A stretch of 7,685 bases of DNA from Caldisericia bacterium (GTDB lineage: Bacteria; Caldisericota; Caldisericia; UBA6126): positions 1 to 7,685 of the forward strand of contig JAQVYZ010000039.1 in assembly GCA_028708485.1 (NCBI GenBank), in the 5' to 3' direction. Positions 1 through 6,613 of this stretch are shown in pieces. Numbering within the stretch: the first letter of the stretch is position 1; each line of letters starts with the position of its first letter. The notes below the pieces were generated by a model. That model did not search any database. It was given only the letters and a program-made list of their open reading frames with translations, and was not told the origin of the DNA. A program made the position numbers and the translations under genes.

Positions 1-264
1 CAGGTATTTCATCAGAGAGTCGTTACCGTTTTCTACCCATAAATCATGATTTCCAGCAACAAACAATTTCGGAATAGGAATCCTCTTAAACATTTTCAGA
101 TAACGATGAAATACAAGTATATTCTGCGCAACATCTCCGCAAATAATCAGAATGGATTTCTCGGAATCCTTATCTATTTTTGCTTGGATAAGCCTAGGTA
201 AGTCAAACACTGTACGATATTTTCGGTTATCAGCATGAATATCCGAAATAGCATAAATTTTCAT
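1..264 (-). CDS. Calcineurin-like metallophosphoesterase, N-terminal part (runs off left edge)
   Basis: Reading the minus strand from the ATG at 264-262 gives 88 uninterrupted codons reaching base 1 in frame, beginning MKIYAISDIHAD. It shows three signature blocks of the calcineurin-like phosphoesterase fold in the right order: SDIH (D8, H10), CGDV (D44) and GNHD (N72, H73). These residues bind the two metal ions and the phosphate in this superfamily. The remaining metal-binding histidines would lie in the missing C-terminal part. The hydrolysed substrate (phosphomonoester, phosphodiester, nucleotide or protein phosphate) cannot be told from this fragment. There is no signal peptide, so the protein should be cytoplasmic. 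The gene is divergent from the S8 protease, with 43 bp between the starts. No Shine-Dalgarno sequence is visible upstream of its ATG, and a promoter candidate sits so close that the mRNA could be leaderless. The family call is secure; the function is not. Confidence 0.9.
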   Translation of the reverse strand, partial: MKIYAISDIHADNRKYRTVFDLPRLIQAKIDKDSEKSILIICGDVAQNILVFHRYLKMFKRIPIPKLFVAGNHDLWVENGNDSLMKYL

Positions 265-272
265 GTTACAAT
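264..272 (+). promoter_or_regulatory. Candidate extended -10 promoter for the S8 protease gene
   Basis: TGTTACAAT has the extended -10 form (TG, one base, then TACAAT, five of six matches to TATAAT). It would start transcription near 279, leaving a leader of about 30 bases that contains the AGGAG ribosome site. No good -35 box lies 16-18 bp upstream, which extended -10 promoters can tolerate. The element overlaps the start codon and the -10 box of the divergent gene, so the two promoters may exclude each other. Confidence 0.3.
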
Positions 273-298
273 AGTAAAAAAAAATACCACGCTTGCAA
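271..298 (-). promoter_or_regulatory. Candidate promoter for the metallophosphoesterase gene, possibly leaderless
   Basis: On the minus strand TTGCAA (298-293, four of six matches to TTGACA) and TACTAT (276-271, five of six matches to TATAAT) are separated by 16 bp. Transcription would start about 7 bp beyond the -10 box, at or next to the A of the ATG at 264. This fits the lack of a Shine-Dalgarno sequence for that gene. The spacer is mostly a T run. The call rests on motif match and position only. Confidence 0.35.
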
Positions 299-299
299 T

Positions 300-304
300 A
301 GGAG
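300..304 (+). promoter_or_regulatory. Ribosome binding site of the S8 protease; bears on start choice
   Basis: AGGAG lies 3 bases before the ATG at 308 and 6 bases before a second, adjacent in-frame ATG at 311. The spacing to 311 is closer to the usual 5-9 bases, so initiation may mostly use 311, dropping one methionine. The product is otherwise the same. Confidence 0.65.
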
Positions 305-307
305 ACT

Positions 308-3037
308 ATGATGAAACTTAGAAAGATATCTTTCAAACAAATATTACCCGTTCTTTTTTTAGTGGTGACCTTGATCTATTTCCCTCTCCCAACCATCTTG
401 GCTTTTGATCAATCTAAGCTGACAGCCCCTGAACAATTCTCTAACACTTATCTGAATCGATACATTATAGAATTAAAAACTCCTGAAAATAAAAATGCTT
501 TCAAAACTACCTTCCATCAGAAGCAAATTCTATCTAAACAACACACCAAACTTTGGAATCTATGGAAATCCAAAGTACCGAATCTGAAATGGATAGGTCA
601 ATTATGCGCTATATCAAATGCCATTATTATTGAGTCCCCATCATTGCAATTACTTGGAAACATTCGTCAACATCCTGAAGTCAATGGTATTTATTGTGTG
701 AATGAGTATTATCTTCAAAGAAATATCTCGGTACCTTCGATTATGGCTCCAGAAGTTTGGAAGAAAACAGCACCAAACGGAATTCCAATCTTGGGTAATC
801 AGATAAAAATTGGTGTCATCGACACAGGAATCGAATACTGGCACGGTGATATGGGTGGTGGTATCGGAAAGAAATCGGATGGCTCTTTTTATAAAGTGAT
901 TAGTGGATATGATTTTGCGGAAATGAATGCTATTACTTACGATTCTGCCATCTCATTTCATGGTACTCATGTTGCAGGCATCATTGCAGGATATGGTCAA
1001 GCAGGTATTGCCTCCGGAGATCAGATCGGTAAAGGGGTTGCCCCTCAGGCAAGTTTAATCTCGTACAAAGTATTCACAAACAACAATAAAAGCACCGGCA
1101 GTGATGCGGTATTACTTGCTTTAGATCAGGCAGTCATCGATGGGTGCGACGTCATTAACCTAAGTTTAGGACGTTTTTTCGGATGGAGCGACGATTTTCT
1201 CTCTCTAGCGTGCCAAAGAATCTTCGATCAGGGAATTATAGTGGTTGCATCAGCTGGCAATGAAGGAGAAAAGGACCAGAATTATAATATATACCCAATT
1301 AATGCTCCTTCATCAGGAAAAGATGTACTTTCTGTCGGATCTATCGATGAAACCAACAAATTTGGATTTTCTTTTAATTATAAAGAGGAGTCATACCAAT
1401 TCCCTGGAAAGTTGTTCCAAAATTCTCCTTCCTTTTCACATGAACCGGTAGCGGTTTGCTTTTTTGATAATGAAGGCAAGGAATTTGATTATAAAGACAA
1501 GGATGTGACCGGGAAAATAGTCTGTTTGAAACGTGGCGGGAACACATTTGCAGAAAAAAATGCGGTAGCAAAGCAGTTTGGAGCTGCTGGAATCATTATT
1601 TATAATTTTACTAAAGGATGGTTCACGGGTTTTCTCAACCCTGATACAGAGAATATTCCTTCGATGTCCATCAGCCAGGAAGCAGGACAGTCGTTAAAAA
1701 ACATTCTCAAAGATGATCCGGAAATCAAAATTCGATTTGATACACAGATGAAATGTACAGTTATCTCTGATTTTTCATCAGAAGGACCTACTCCCGACGG
1801 TGTTTTTAAACCTGATCTCTGTGCTCCCGGAACCAGTATTTTGTCTTCCTCGCTACACGGAGGATATACTTATGCCAGCGGGACCTCAATGTCAGCCCCG
1901 CATGTTAGCGGAGCGGTTGCTTTGCTAAAACAGGCTTATCCGGAATATAGTAACCATGATATTCGGTCCCTGCTCATTAATTACTCTGATGTGGTGATCA
2001 ATCCATACACTCATAAGCCTTATTCCTGGTTAAGGCAAGGGGCAGGAAAGCTGAATGTATTGAATGCATATGAGGGTTCTGTAACCATTCAACCATCAAC
2101 CTTGGTAATACCTGAATTGGATAAAACAACCGCGTCAAAGGTCAGATTAACCTTTCAATGTCGCAACAAGAAAGAAGAGGAAATCGCCTTATCATGGAAA
2201 ATAAATGTTACCTATCAAGGCATACCAATCTCTTTTCAACTCGATGAGGAAACTACAGCATTAAATGCCTTAGAATCAAAAACAATCGAAAAAGAACTCA
2301 TCATTTCAGATTTTACGTACAAAGAAAAAGGTGCCCAATGGTTGGAATTCAACTTAATCGGTTATGCAGATGGAAAAGCTTACCTGCACATTCCTGGTTT
2401 GATATCGGTTGGTTCACGAGAGGAATTGGATCCAAACCCTATCAGCTTCTGTTTTCCTACCTTAGCGATTTCACCCAATTACGATGGTAATAGTGATTCG
2501 AACTACTTCTATTTTCTTTCCAGCTTCAGCACGAATGGGTATCAGGTTGATCTCTGGGACGATCAACAAACCGACCGGATAGGTGTGATAGACTACGGTC
2601 AATATGAGAACAGCGCCGGTTATTTTCAGGTGCCCGTCACAGGGGAAGTTCAGGGAAACTCACTCGAGGACAATTTTTATACATTAGTGCCGTATTTGTT
2701 AAAAAAGGGAACTCAACCTGACCACAAAGAAAATTGGATACGGGGTAAATCAGCAAAACTACTGGTTGATCGCGTTCCACCATCGATTACCCTTTTAATG
2801 GAATATAATCCCTCCACCAATGAGATTAAAGGATCTGGTAAAATTCAAGATAACCACGGAGAGTTTGGTTTATTTTTAATGTATGAGTTAGATTATGATG
2901 AAGCAGATTTGATTGATGTCAATCCGGATGGTTCATTTTCCTTTGAGATTCAGCCTGAATCTGAATTTGGTTTTATAGCTTTTACTGCACAAGATATTGC
3001 GGGAAATACTTATCGTATAAAAAAACGGTTAGAATGA
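308..3037 (+). CDS. Secreted S8 (subtilisin-like) serine peptidase with I9 propeptide, PA domain and C-terminal beta-sandwich modules
   Basis: An exported endopeptidase, probably degrading proteins outside the cell. The N-terminus (residues 1-32) has basic residues, a hydrophobic stretch and a likely cleavage site near TILA, a Sec signal peptide. Residues about 50-138 resemble an inhibitor I9 propeptide, which chaperones folding and is cut off. The catalytic domain shows Asp172 (VIDTG), His218 (HGTHVAG), oxyanion Asn318 (SAGNEG) and Ser527 (GTSMSAP), so the triad is intact. A PA domain (about 365-485, with VTGKIVCLKRG and GAAGIIIYN) is inserted between Asn318 and Ser527, as in Vpr, lactocepin and C5a peptidase. 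After about 590 there are Fn3-like and Ig-like modules, including SPNYDGNSD (722-730) and a VPPSITL strand (823-829). The C-terminus ends RIKKRLE with no LPXTG sorting signal or membrane anchor, so the enzyme is probably released or held non-covalently. The S8 call is certain; substrate and exact group are inferred. Confidence 0.96.
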   Translation: MMKLRKISFKQILPVLFLVVTLIYFPLPTILAFDQSKLTAPEQFSNTYLNRYIIELKTPENKNAFKTTFHQKQILSKQHTKLWNLWKSKVPNLKWIGQLCAISNAIIIESPSLQLLGNIRQHPEVNGIYCVNEYYLQRNISVPSIMAPEVWKKTAPNGIPILGNQIKIGVIDTGIEYWHGDMGGGIGKKSDGSFYKVISGYDFAEMNAITYDSAISFHGTHVAGIIAGYGQAGIASGDQIGKGVAPQASLISYKVFTNNNKSTGSDAVLLALDQAVIDGCDVINLSLGRFFGWSDDFLSLACQRIFDQGIIVVASAGNEGEKDQNYNIYPINAPSSGKDVLSVGSIDETNKFGFSFNYKEESYQFPGKLFQNSPSFSHEPVAVCFFDNEGKEFDYKDKDVTGKIVCLKRGGNTFAEKNAVAKQFGAAGIIIYNFTKGWFTGFLNPDTENIPSMSISQEAGQSLKNILKDDPEIKIRFDTQMKCTVISDFSSEGPTPDGVFKPDLCAPGTSILSSSLHGGYTYASGTSMSAPHVSGAVALLKQAYPEYSNHDIRSLLINYSDVVINPYTHKPYSWLRQGAGKLNVLNAYEGSVTIQPSTLVIPELDKTTASKVRLTFQCRNKKEEEIALSWKINVTYQGIPISFQLDEETTALNALESKTIEKELIISDFTYKEKGAQWLEFNLIGYADGKAYLHIPGLISVGSREELDPNPISFCFPTLAISPNYDGNSDSNYFYFLSSFSTNGYQVDLWDDQQTDRIGVIDYGQYENSAGYFQVPVTGEVQGNSLEDNFYTLVPYLLKKGTQPDHKENWIRGKSAKLLVDRVPPSITLLMEYNPSTNEIKGSGKIQDNHGEFGLFLMYELDYDEADLIDVNPDGSFSFEIQPESEFGFIAFTAQDIAGNTYRIKKRLE

Positions 3038-3055
3038 GTAGAAAAAGAAGGTTTT

Positions 3056-3084
3056 TTGTGAAATTGACAGTTCTGTTCTATAAT
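3056..3084 (+). promoter_or_regulatory. Candidate vegetative promoter of the vor-peptidase-aldolase operon
   Basis: A perfect TATAAT at 3079-3084 is preceded, at 17 bp, by TTGTGA (3056-3061, four of six matches to TTGACA). Transcription would start near 3091, giving a leader of about 28 bases that carries the ribosome site of the first gene. A perfect TTGACA is also present at 3064-3069, but only 9 bp from the TATAAT, too close to serve as its -35 box. No intrinsic terminator is visible between the protease stop codon and this site, so read-through from the protease gene is also possible. Confidence 0.55.
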
Positions 3085-3105
3085 AAAGAGAAGAACCTAA
3101 CTTTG

Positions 3106-3113
3106 AAAGAGGT
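3106..3113 (+). promoter_or_regulatory. Ribosome binding site of the alpha subunit gene
   Basis: AAAGAGGT matches the ideal AAGGAGGT at seven of eight bases and lies 5 bases before the ATG at 3119. This supports that start for the alpha subunit. Confidence 0.8.
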
Positions 3114-3118
3114 AAAAA

Positions 3119-4189
3119 ATGGGTGAAAAAATACTGATGAAAGGAGCTGAGGTTCTGGGTGAATCTGCAATAAAAGCTGGTTGCAGGCTTTTTTTCGGAT
3201 ATCCTATCACTCCCCAGAATGAAGCTCCATCTTATATGGCCAAACGCTTACCTGAGGTAGGAGGCGTTTTTGTACAGGCAGAAAGCGAAGTTGCAGCCAT
3301 TAATATGCTCTATGGAGCTGCTGCATCAGGCCACCGGGTGATGACTAGTTCTTCTAGCCCTGGAATCAGTTTAATGCAAGAAGGCATCTCTTATATAGCA
3401 GGCGCACAATTACCTGTCGTGCTTGTTAATGTAATGCGGGGAGGACCTGGACTAGGAAATATCGGCCCTGCACAGGGCGATTACTTCCAATCGGTTAAAC
3501 CGGGCGGAAATGGTGACTATCATTTAATTACGTTAGCTCCCATGAACCTTCAGGAACAAATCGATCTGATTTATGATGCTTTTGAGTTAGCGGATGAGTA
3601 CAGAAATCCTGCTATGGTTTTAACAGACGGTTTGTTAGGCCAGATCATGGAAGCAGTTGAATTTCACAGAGAGAAGGACCTCTCATCTTTACCTGCGAAA
3701 CCTTGGGCAACCACCGGGATTAACCACAGAAAGAAAAACCTGATTTCTTCTTTTGATCTTGATTATGACAGACTAGAAGCGATCAATCATCAAATCCAGG
3801 ACAAATATAGGATCGTTAAAGAAAAAGAAGTTAGGTATGAATCGTATTTTGCAGATGATGCTGAAGTGATATTAGTTGCCTATGGGACAACAGGAAGAAT
3901 TTGTAAGGCAGTTGTCGATATCCTTCGTAGCGAGAAATACTCTGTCGGACTTCTCAGACCAATTTCGTTATGGCCTTTTCCAGAGAAAATTCTCCAGCAA
4001 TTAGCCCAAAAATCAACTACAAAAGGTTTTTTGGTGGTGGAGTTAAGCGCCGGTCAGATGGTAGAGGATGTAAAAATTTCCGTCAATGGTGTAAAACCTA
4101 TTCATTTTCACGGCAGGATGGGCGGAAATGTACCGAGTCCGAAAGAAATTATCGATATAATCAAAACAATTCAGTGGGAGGGAAAATAA
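3119..4189 (+). CDS. vorB: 2-oxoacid:ferredoxin oxidoreductase alpha subunit, VorB type
   Basis: Alpha subunit of an oxygen-sensitive 2-oxoacid:ferredoxin oxidoreductase, which converts a 2-oxoacid plus CoA to acyl-CoA and CO2 and reduces ferredoxin in the cytoplasm. The 356-residue length fits stand-alone alpha subunits. The N-terminal pyrimidine-binding domain has GYPITPQNE (27-35) and the QAESE segment, whose Glu55 is the likely partner of the TPP aminopyrimidine ring. GGPGLGNIGPAQGDY (108-122) follows. Domain II contains ILVAYGTTGR (251-260), GLLRPISLWPFPEK (277-290) and the ELSAGQM segment (308-314). The YPITPQNE form and the overall wording resemble proteins annotated as 3-methyl-2-oxobutanoate dehydrogenase subunit VorB rather than 2-oxoglutarate (KorA) proteins. 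That suggests branched-chain 2-oxoacids as substrates, but specificity cannot be proven by eye. It is the first gene of the operon, and its TAA stop shares one base with the start of the beta subunit. Confidence 0.92.
   Translation: MGEKILMKGAEVLGESAIKAGCRLFFGYPITPQNEAPSYMAKRLPEVGGVFVQAESEVAAINMLYGAAASGHRVMTSSSSPGISLMQEGISYIAGAQLPVVLVNVMRGGPGLGNIGPAQGDYFQSVKPGGNGDYHLITLAPMNLQEQIDLIYDAFELADEYRNPAMVLTDGLLGQIMEAVEFHREKDLSSLPAKPWATTGINHRKKNLISSFDLDYDRLEAINHQIQDKYRIVKEKEVRYESYFADDAEVILVAYGTTGRICKAVVDILRSEKYSVGLLRPISLWPFPEKILQQLAQKSTTKGFLVVELSAGQMVEDVKISVNGVKPIHFHGRMGGNVPSPKEIIDIIKTIQWEGK
4176..4182 (+). promoter_or_regulatory. Ribosome binding site that fixes the beta subunit start
   Basis: GGGAGGG lies 6 bases before the ATG at 4189, inside the end of the alpha gene. 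The reading frame is open further upstream, to an ATG at 3970, but that part overlaps the alpha gene and reads as low-complexity, non-family sequence. The strong site therefore settles the start at 4189. Confidence 0.85.
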
Positions 4190-4944
4190 TGTCACCTGAA
4201 TTAAAACAAATTTTTAAACCTTCTCCCATTTTAACACCAATACAGAGAAGTTTTTGTCCCGGTTGCACACACGGTGTTATTCATCGTTTGGTAGCAGAAT
4301 GTCTTGAAGAACTACAGTTAGCTGAAAAAACTGTTCTTGTGATACCAGTTGGGTGTGCTACTTTAGCGGTGGATTATTTTGAACTGGACACTATACAATC
4401 TGCTCACGGTAGAGCACCGGCCGTAGCAACCGGAGTAAAACGATCCAATCCTGATTTATTTGTCGTCACTTATCAGGGAGATGGGGACTTGGCTTCTATA
4501 GGTACAGCTGAAATTGTACATGCAGCTAACAGAGGCGAGAAAATAACTACGATTTTCGTGAATAATGGCATCTATGGTATGACAGGCGGTCAAATGGCTC
4601 CCACTACACTCATTGGATGGAAAACCGAAACCTCTCCTTATGGCAGAGAGGCATCTAGAGAGGGTAATCCAATCAGAATCAGTGAAATGCTCTCACAATT
4701 AAATGGTCCTGCCTATATCGCCAGAACAGCTGTCAACTCACCAAAGGCTGTCCTGGGAACAAAAAGAGCGATTAAAAAAGCTTTTACAGCCCAGATGAAA
4801 GGATTAGGCTTTTCCTTAGTCGAGATTCTTTCAACTTGCCCGACCAACTGGGGTTTCTCACCCGTACAATCTTTGAAGAGGATTGATGAAGAAACCATAC
4901 CATACTATCCATTAGGAGAATTTAAAGCAGTGGAGGGACTATAA
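4189..4944 (+). CDS. vorA: 2-oxoacid:ferredoxin oxidoreductase beta subunit (TPP- and [4Fe-4S]-binding), VorA type
   Basis: This 251-residue subunit holds the catalytic thiamine pyrophosphate and an iron-sulfur cluster. The ATG at 4189 overlaps the alpha stop (TAATG), has a strong ribosome site, and puts the family N-terminus (RSFCPGCTHG) about 20 residues in. Cys23, Cys26, Cys56 (PVGCA) and Cys217 (STCPT) are spaced as the four cluster ligands of this family. The TPP-pyrophosphate/Mg motif runs from QGDGDLASIGTAE (96-108) to the VNNGIYGMTGGQ segment (124-135). SAHGRAPAVATG (71-82) is the usual conserved loop. It should pair with the alpha subunit upstream and the gamma subunit downstream, with electrons leaving through its own cluster to ferredoxin. 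Motifs and length are normal and nothing is missing. The gene names vorA and vorC are applied inconsistently across genomes, so the subunit role is surer than the symbol. Confidence 0.93.
   Translation: MSPELKQIFKPSPILTPIQRSFCPGCTHGVIHRLVAECLEELQLAEKTVLVIPVGCATLAVDYFELDTIQSAHGRAPAVATGVKRSNPDLFVVTYQGDGDLASIGTAEIVHAANRGEKITTIFVNNGIYGMTGGQMAPTTLIGWKTETSPYGREASREGNPIRISEMLSQLNGPAYIARTAVNSPKAVLGTKRAIKKAFTAQMKGLGFSLVEILSTCPTNWGFSPVQSLKRIDEETIPYYPLGEFKAVEGL
4932..4937 (+). promoter_or_regulatory. Ribosome binding site of the gamma subunit gene
   Basis: GGAGGG lies 6 bases before the ATG at 4944, within the last codons of the beta gene. It repeats the arrangement at the alpha/beta junction: the same site, spacing and TAATG overlap. 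A second in-frame ATG at 4950 is less well placed. Confidence 0.8.
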
Positions 4945-5477
4945 TGGAAATGGAATTATTAGCTGCCGGATTCGGTGGTCAGGGTGTATTGATGATCGGT
5001 CAATTGGTAGCTTTATCGGCTGTTGATGAGAACAAGTTTGCTTTGTTTTTCCCTTCTTATGGTCCTGCCATGAGGGGAGGTACCGCCAATTGTATTGTGA
5101 TCATTGGAGACAAGCCTATCGGATCACCTATTTTAAACGAACATGAACACGTTATTGTCATGAACAACCCTTCATTCACGAAATTTGAACCCCTTGTCAA
5201 AAAAGGGGGTCATTTATATGTAAATTCCTCGCTAGTTTCTGAGAAATCAACAAGGTCTGACATACAAGTTCATTATATTGACGCAAACGATCTTGCCGGA
5301 AAAGCAGGAGCGAATGTTGCTGCCAATATCGTCATGCTAGGAAGTTTACTGAAAGTTAGTCACTTTTCAGCTTATGAAATCGCTGAAAAGTGGATTCAAA
5401 AGAAATTTGCCGGAAAAGGGGAAAAGGTTGTCAAGATAAATCTTTCCGCATTAAAAGCCGGCTTCGAGAAAGCATAG
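4944..5477 (+). CDS. vorC: 2-oxoacid:ferredoxin oxidoreductase gamma subunit
   Basis: A 177-residue third subunit of the Vor complex, of the usual size for a separate gamma chain (pyruvate/ketoisovalerate oxidoreductase catalytic domain family). The glycine-rich GFGGQGV (9-15) near the N-terminus, the segment SYGPAMRGGTANC (38-50) and ANIVMLGSLL (127-136) are family hallmarks. In solved relatives this domain covers the CoA-binding side of the complex. The gene starts on the last base of the beta stop codon, which suggests translational coupling and equal amounts of subunits. It is followed after only 7 bp by the M20 peptidase. No 4Fe-4S ferredoxin-like delta subunit is fused to it or encoded beside it. 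The symbol is given by analogy with vor clusters; the naming of beta and gamma genes varies. Confidence 0.92.
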   Translation: MEMELLAAGFGGQGVLMIGQLVALSAVDENKFALFFPSYGPAMRGGTANCIVIIGDKPIGSPILNEHEHVIVMNNPSFTKFEPLVKKGGHLYVNSSLVSEKSTRSDIQVHYIDANDLAGKAGANVAANIVMLGSLLKVSHFSAYEIAEKWIQKKFAGKGEKVVKINLSALKAGFEKA

Positions 5478-5484
5478 CTCAAAC

Positions 5485-6603
5485 ATGAATGAAAAACGGG
5501 TAGAGAATGAGTTTTTACATTTACTACAGATCAATGCTCCCTCCTCAAAAGAGAAACCTTTAGCGGATTATTTATCGGCTTATTTTCAAAATCTTGGTTT
5601 GGAAGTAACCGAAAATGCTTCCATCAGCCACAGTAAATGCAATTTAATGATCAAGGTGCCGGCTTATCAGTCTCAATCCTCGGATACAATATTATTGTCA
5701 GCCCATTTAGACACCATTGAACCAACAGAAGGAATCCAAATCCAGCATTCCAACGGAAGGGTGTCTACCGATGGAAGCACCATACTTGGCGCGGATGATA
5801 AGTCCGGTATCGCGATCATTCAGGAAGTAATTACAACTCTATTGGAAGATAAATTACCTCATCCTGCAATCGAGATAATCTTCAGTGTTGAAGAAGAAAT
5901 TCATCTTTTAGGATCAAAAGATTTCCCTATTGAGTTAATCACAGCCAGGAGAGGAATTGTACTGGATAGCGATGGTGATGCAGGTATTATTACCCATAGC
6001 GCTCCTTCTCATTTTTCCTTTGAGGCAACCATCCATGGAACGCCAGCTCATGCAGGGATGGAACCTGAAAAAGGTAAAAGTGCTATCCTGTTAGCTGCTA
6101 AAATAATTACAGAGTTACCTCTTGGAAGAATTGACTCCGAAACAACCTCCAATATCGGGGAAATAAAAGGCGGGAAAGCTACCAATATCGTTGCAGAGAA
6201 ATGTTTCCTGAATGGGGAGGTAAGGTCCAGAAATGAATCAAAACTCCAAGTTATCTCTTCTTATATTACTTCTGTATTTGAAAAGAATAACACAGAAGGA
6301 TACAAAATAGATTTTCATTCCCATAAACCCTATACAGCTTATCATCTGGATCCGAACTGCAATCTTATCCAATCACTATTTAGCAGTGCTCAGAATATTG
6401 GTCTTTATCCGTCTATTGTAGGAAGCGGTGGGGGATCCGATGCCAATATTTATAATGAGAAGATTTCCGGCATGCAATGTGTTGTTCTCTCCTGTGGAAT
6501 GATGAAAGCTCATACCCATGCAGAGTATATCGATCTGGTGAATCTTCCCCTGACTTCCCGATGGTTAATTCAGTTTCTCACCCACTTTGCATGCGGGAAA
6601 TAG
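5485..6603 (+). CDS. M20 family metallopeptidase (PepT-like)
   Basis: A 372-residue cytoplasmic dizinc hydrolase of the M20/M25/M40 group, most like peptidase-T-like aminopeptidases that trim small peptides. No signal peptide is seen. Metal and catalytic residues are visible in order: SAHLDTIEP (His74 ligand, Asp76), LGADDKSG (bridging Asp104), FSVEEEIHLLGS (Glu137 general base and Glu138 ligand), VLDSDG (Asp161) and the C-terminal AHTHAEYI (343 or 345 as the last His ligand). The dimerisation lid carries HGTPAHAGMEPEKGKSA (184-200), including the His-Ala-Gly motif typical of the group. The 7-bp gap from the gamma subunit and the lack of a convincing Shine-Dalgarno sequence suggest coupled translation. 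Its position in a Vor operon suggests it supplies amino acids for fermentation. A deacylase or dipeptidase of the same fold cannot be excluded. Confidence 0.9.
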   Translation: MNEKRVENEFLHLLQINAPSSKEKPLADYLSAYFQNLGLEVTENASISHSKCNLMIKVPAYQSQSSDTILLSAHLDTIEPTEGIQIQHSNGRVSTDGSTILGADDKSGIAIIQEVITTLLEDKLPHPAIEIIFSVEEEIHLLGSKDFPIELITARRGIVLDSDGDAGIITHSAPSHFSFEATIHGTPAHAGMEPEKGKSAILLAAKIITELPLGRIDSETTSNIGEIKGGKATNIVAEKCFLNGEVRSRNESKLQVISSYITSVFEKNNTEGYKIDFHSHKPYTAYHLDPNCNLIQSLFSSAQNIGLYPSIVGSGGGSDANIYNEKISGMQCVVLSCGMMKAHTHAEYIDLVNLPLTSRWLIQFLTHFACGK

Positions 6604-6613
6604 CTAATACTAC

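Noticed and set aside
650..844. Minus-strand open frame inside the S8 protease
   Set aside because: It lies wholly within a strongly supported gene, has no family-like sequence, and is a frame shadow. The same applies to the open frames at 1245-1451 (+), 1374-1571 (-), 4713-4898 (-), 6610-6798 (-) and 6982-7170 (-).
3038..3060. Possible terminator after the protease, suggested by the T run at 3052-3057
   Set aside because: The bases before the T run are purine-rich and do not form a stem, so no intrinsic terminator is supported.
3970..4188. Upstream in-frame extension of the beta subunit reading frame, starting at an ATG at 3970
   Set aside because: It overlaps the well-supported alpha gene, has no ribosome site, and adds 73 residues unlike any beta subunit. 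The ATG at 4189 has a strong site and the right N-terminus.
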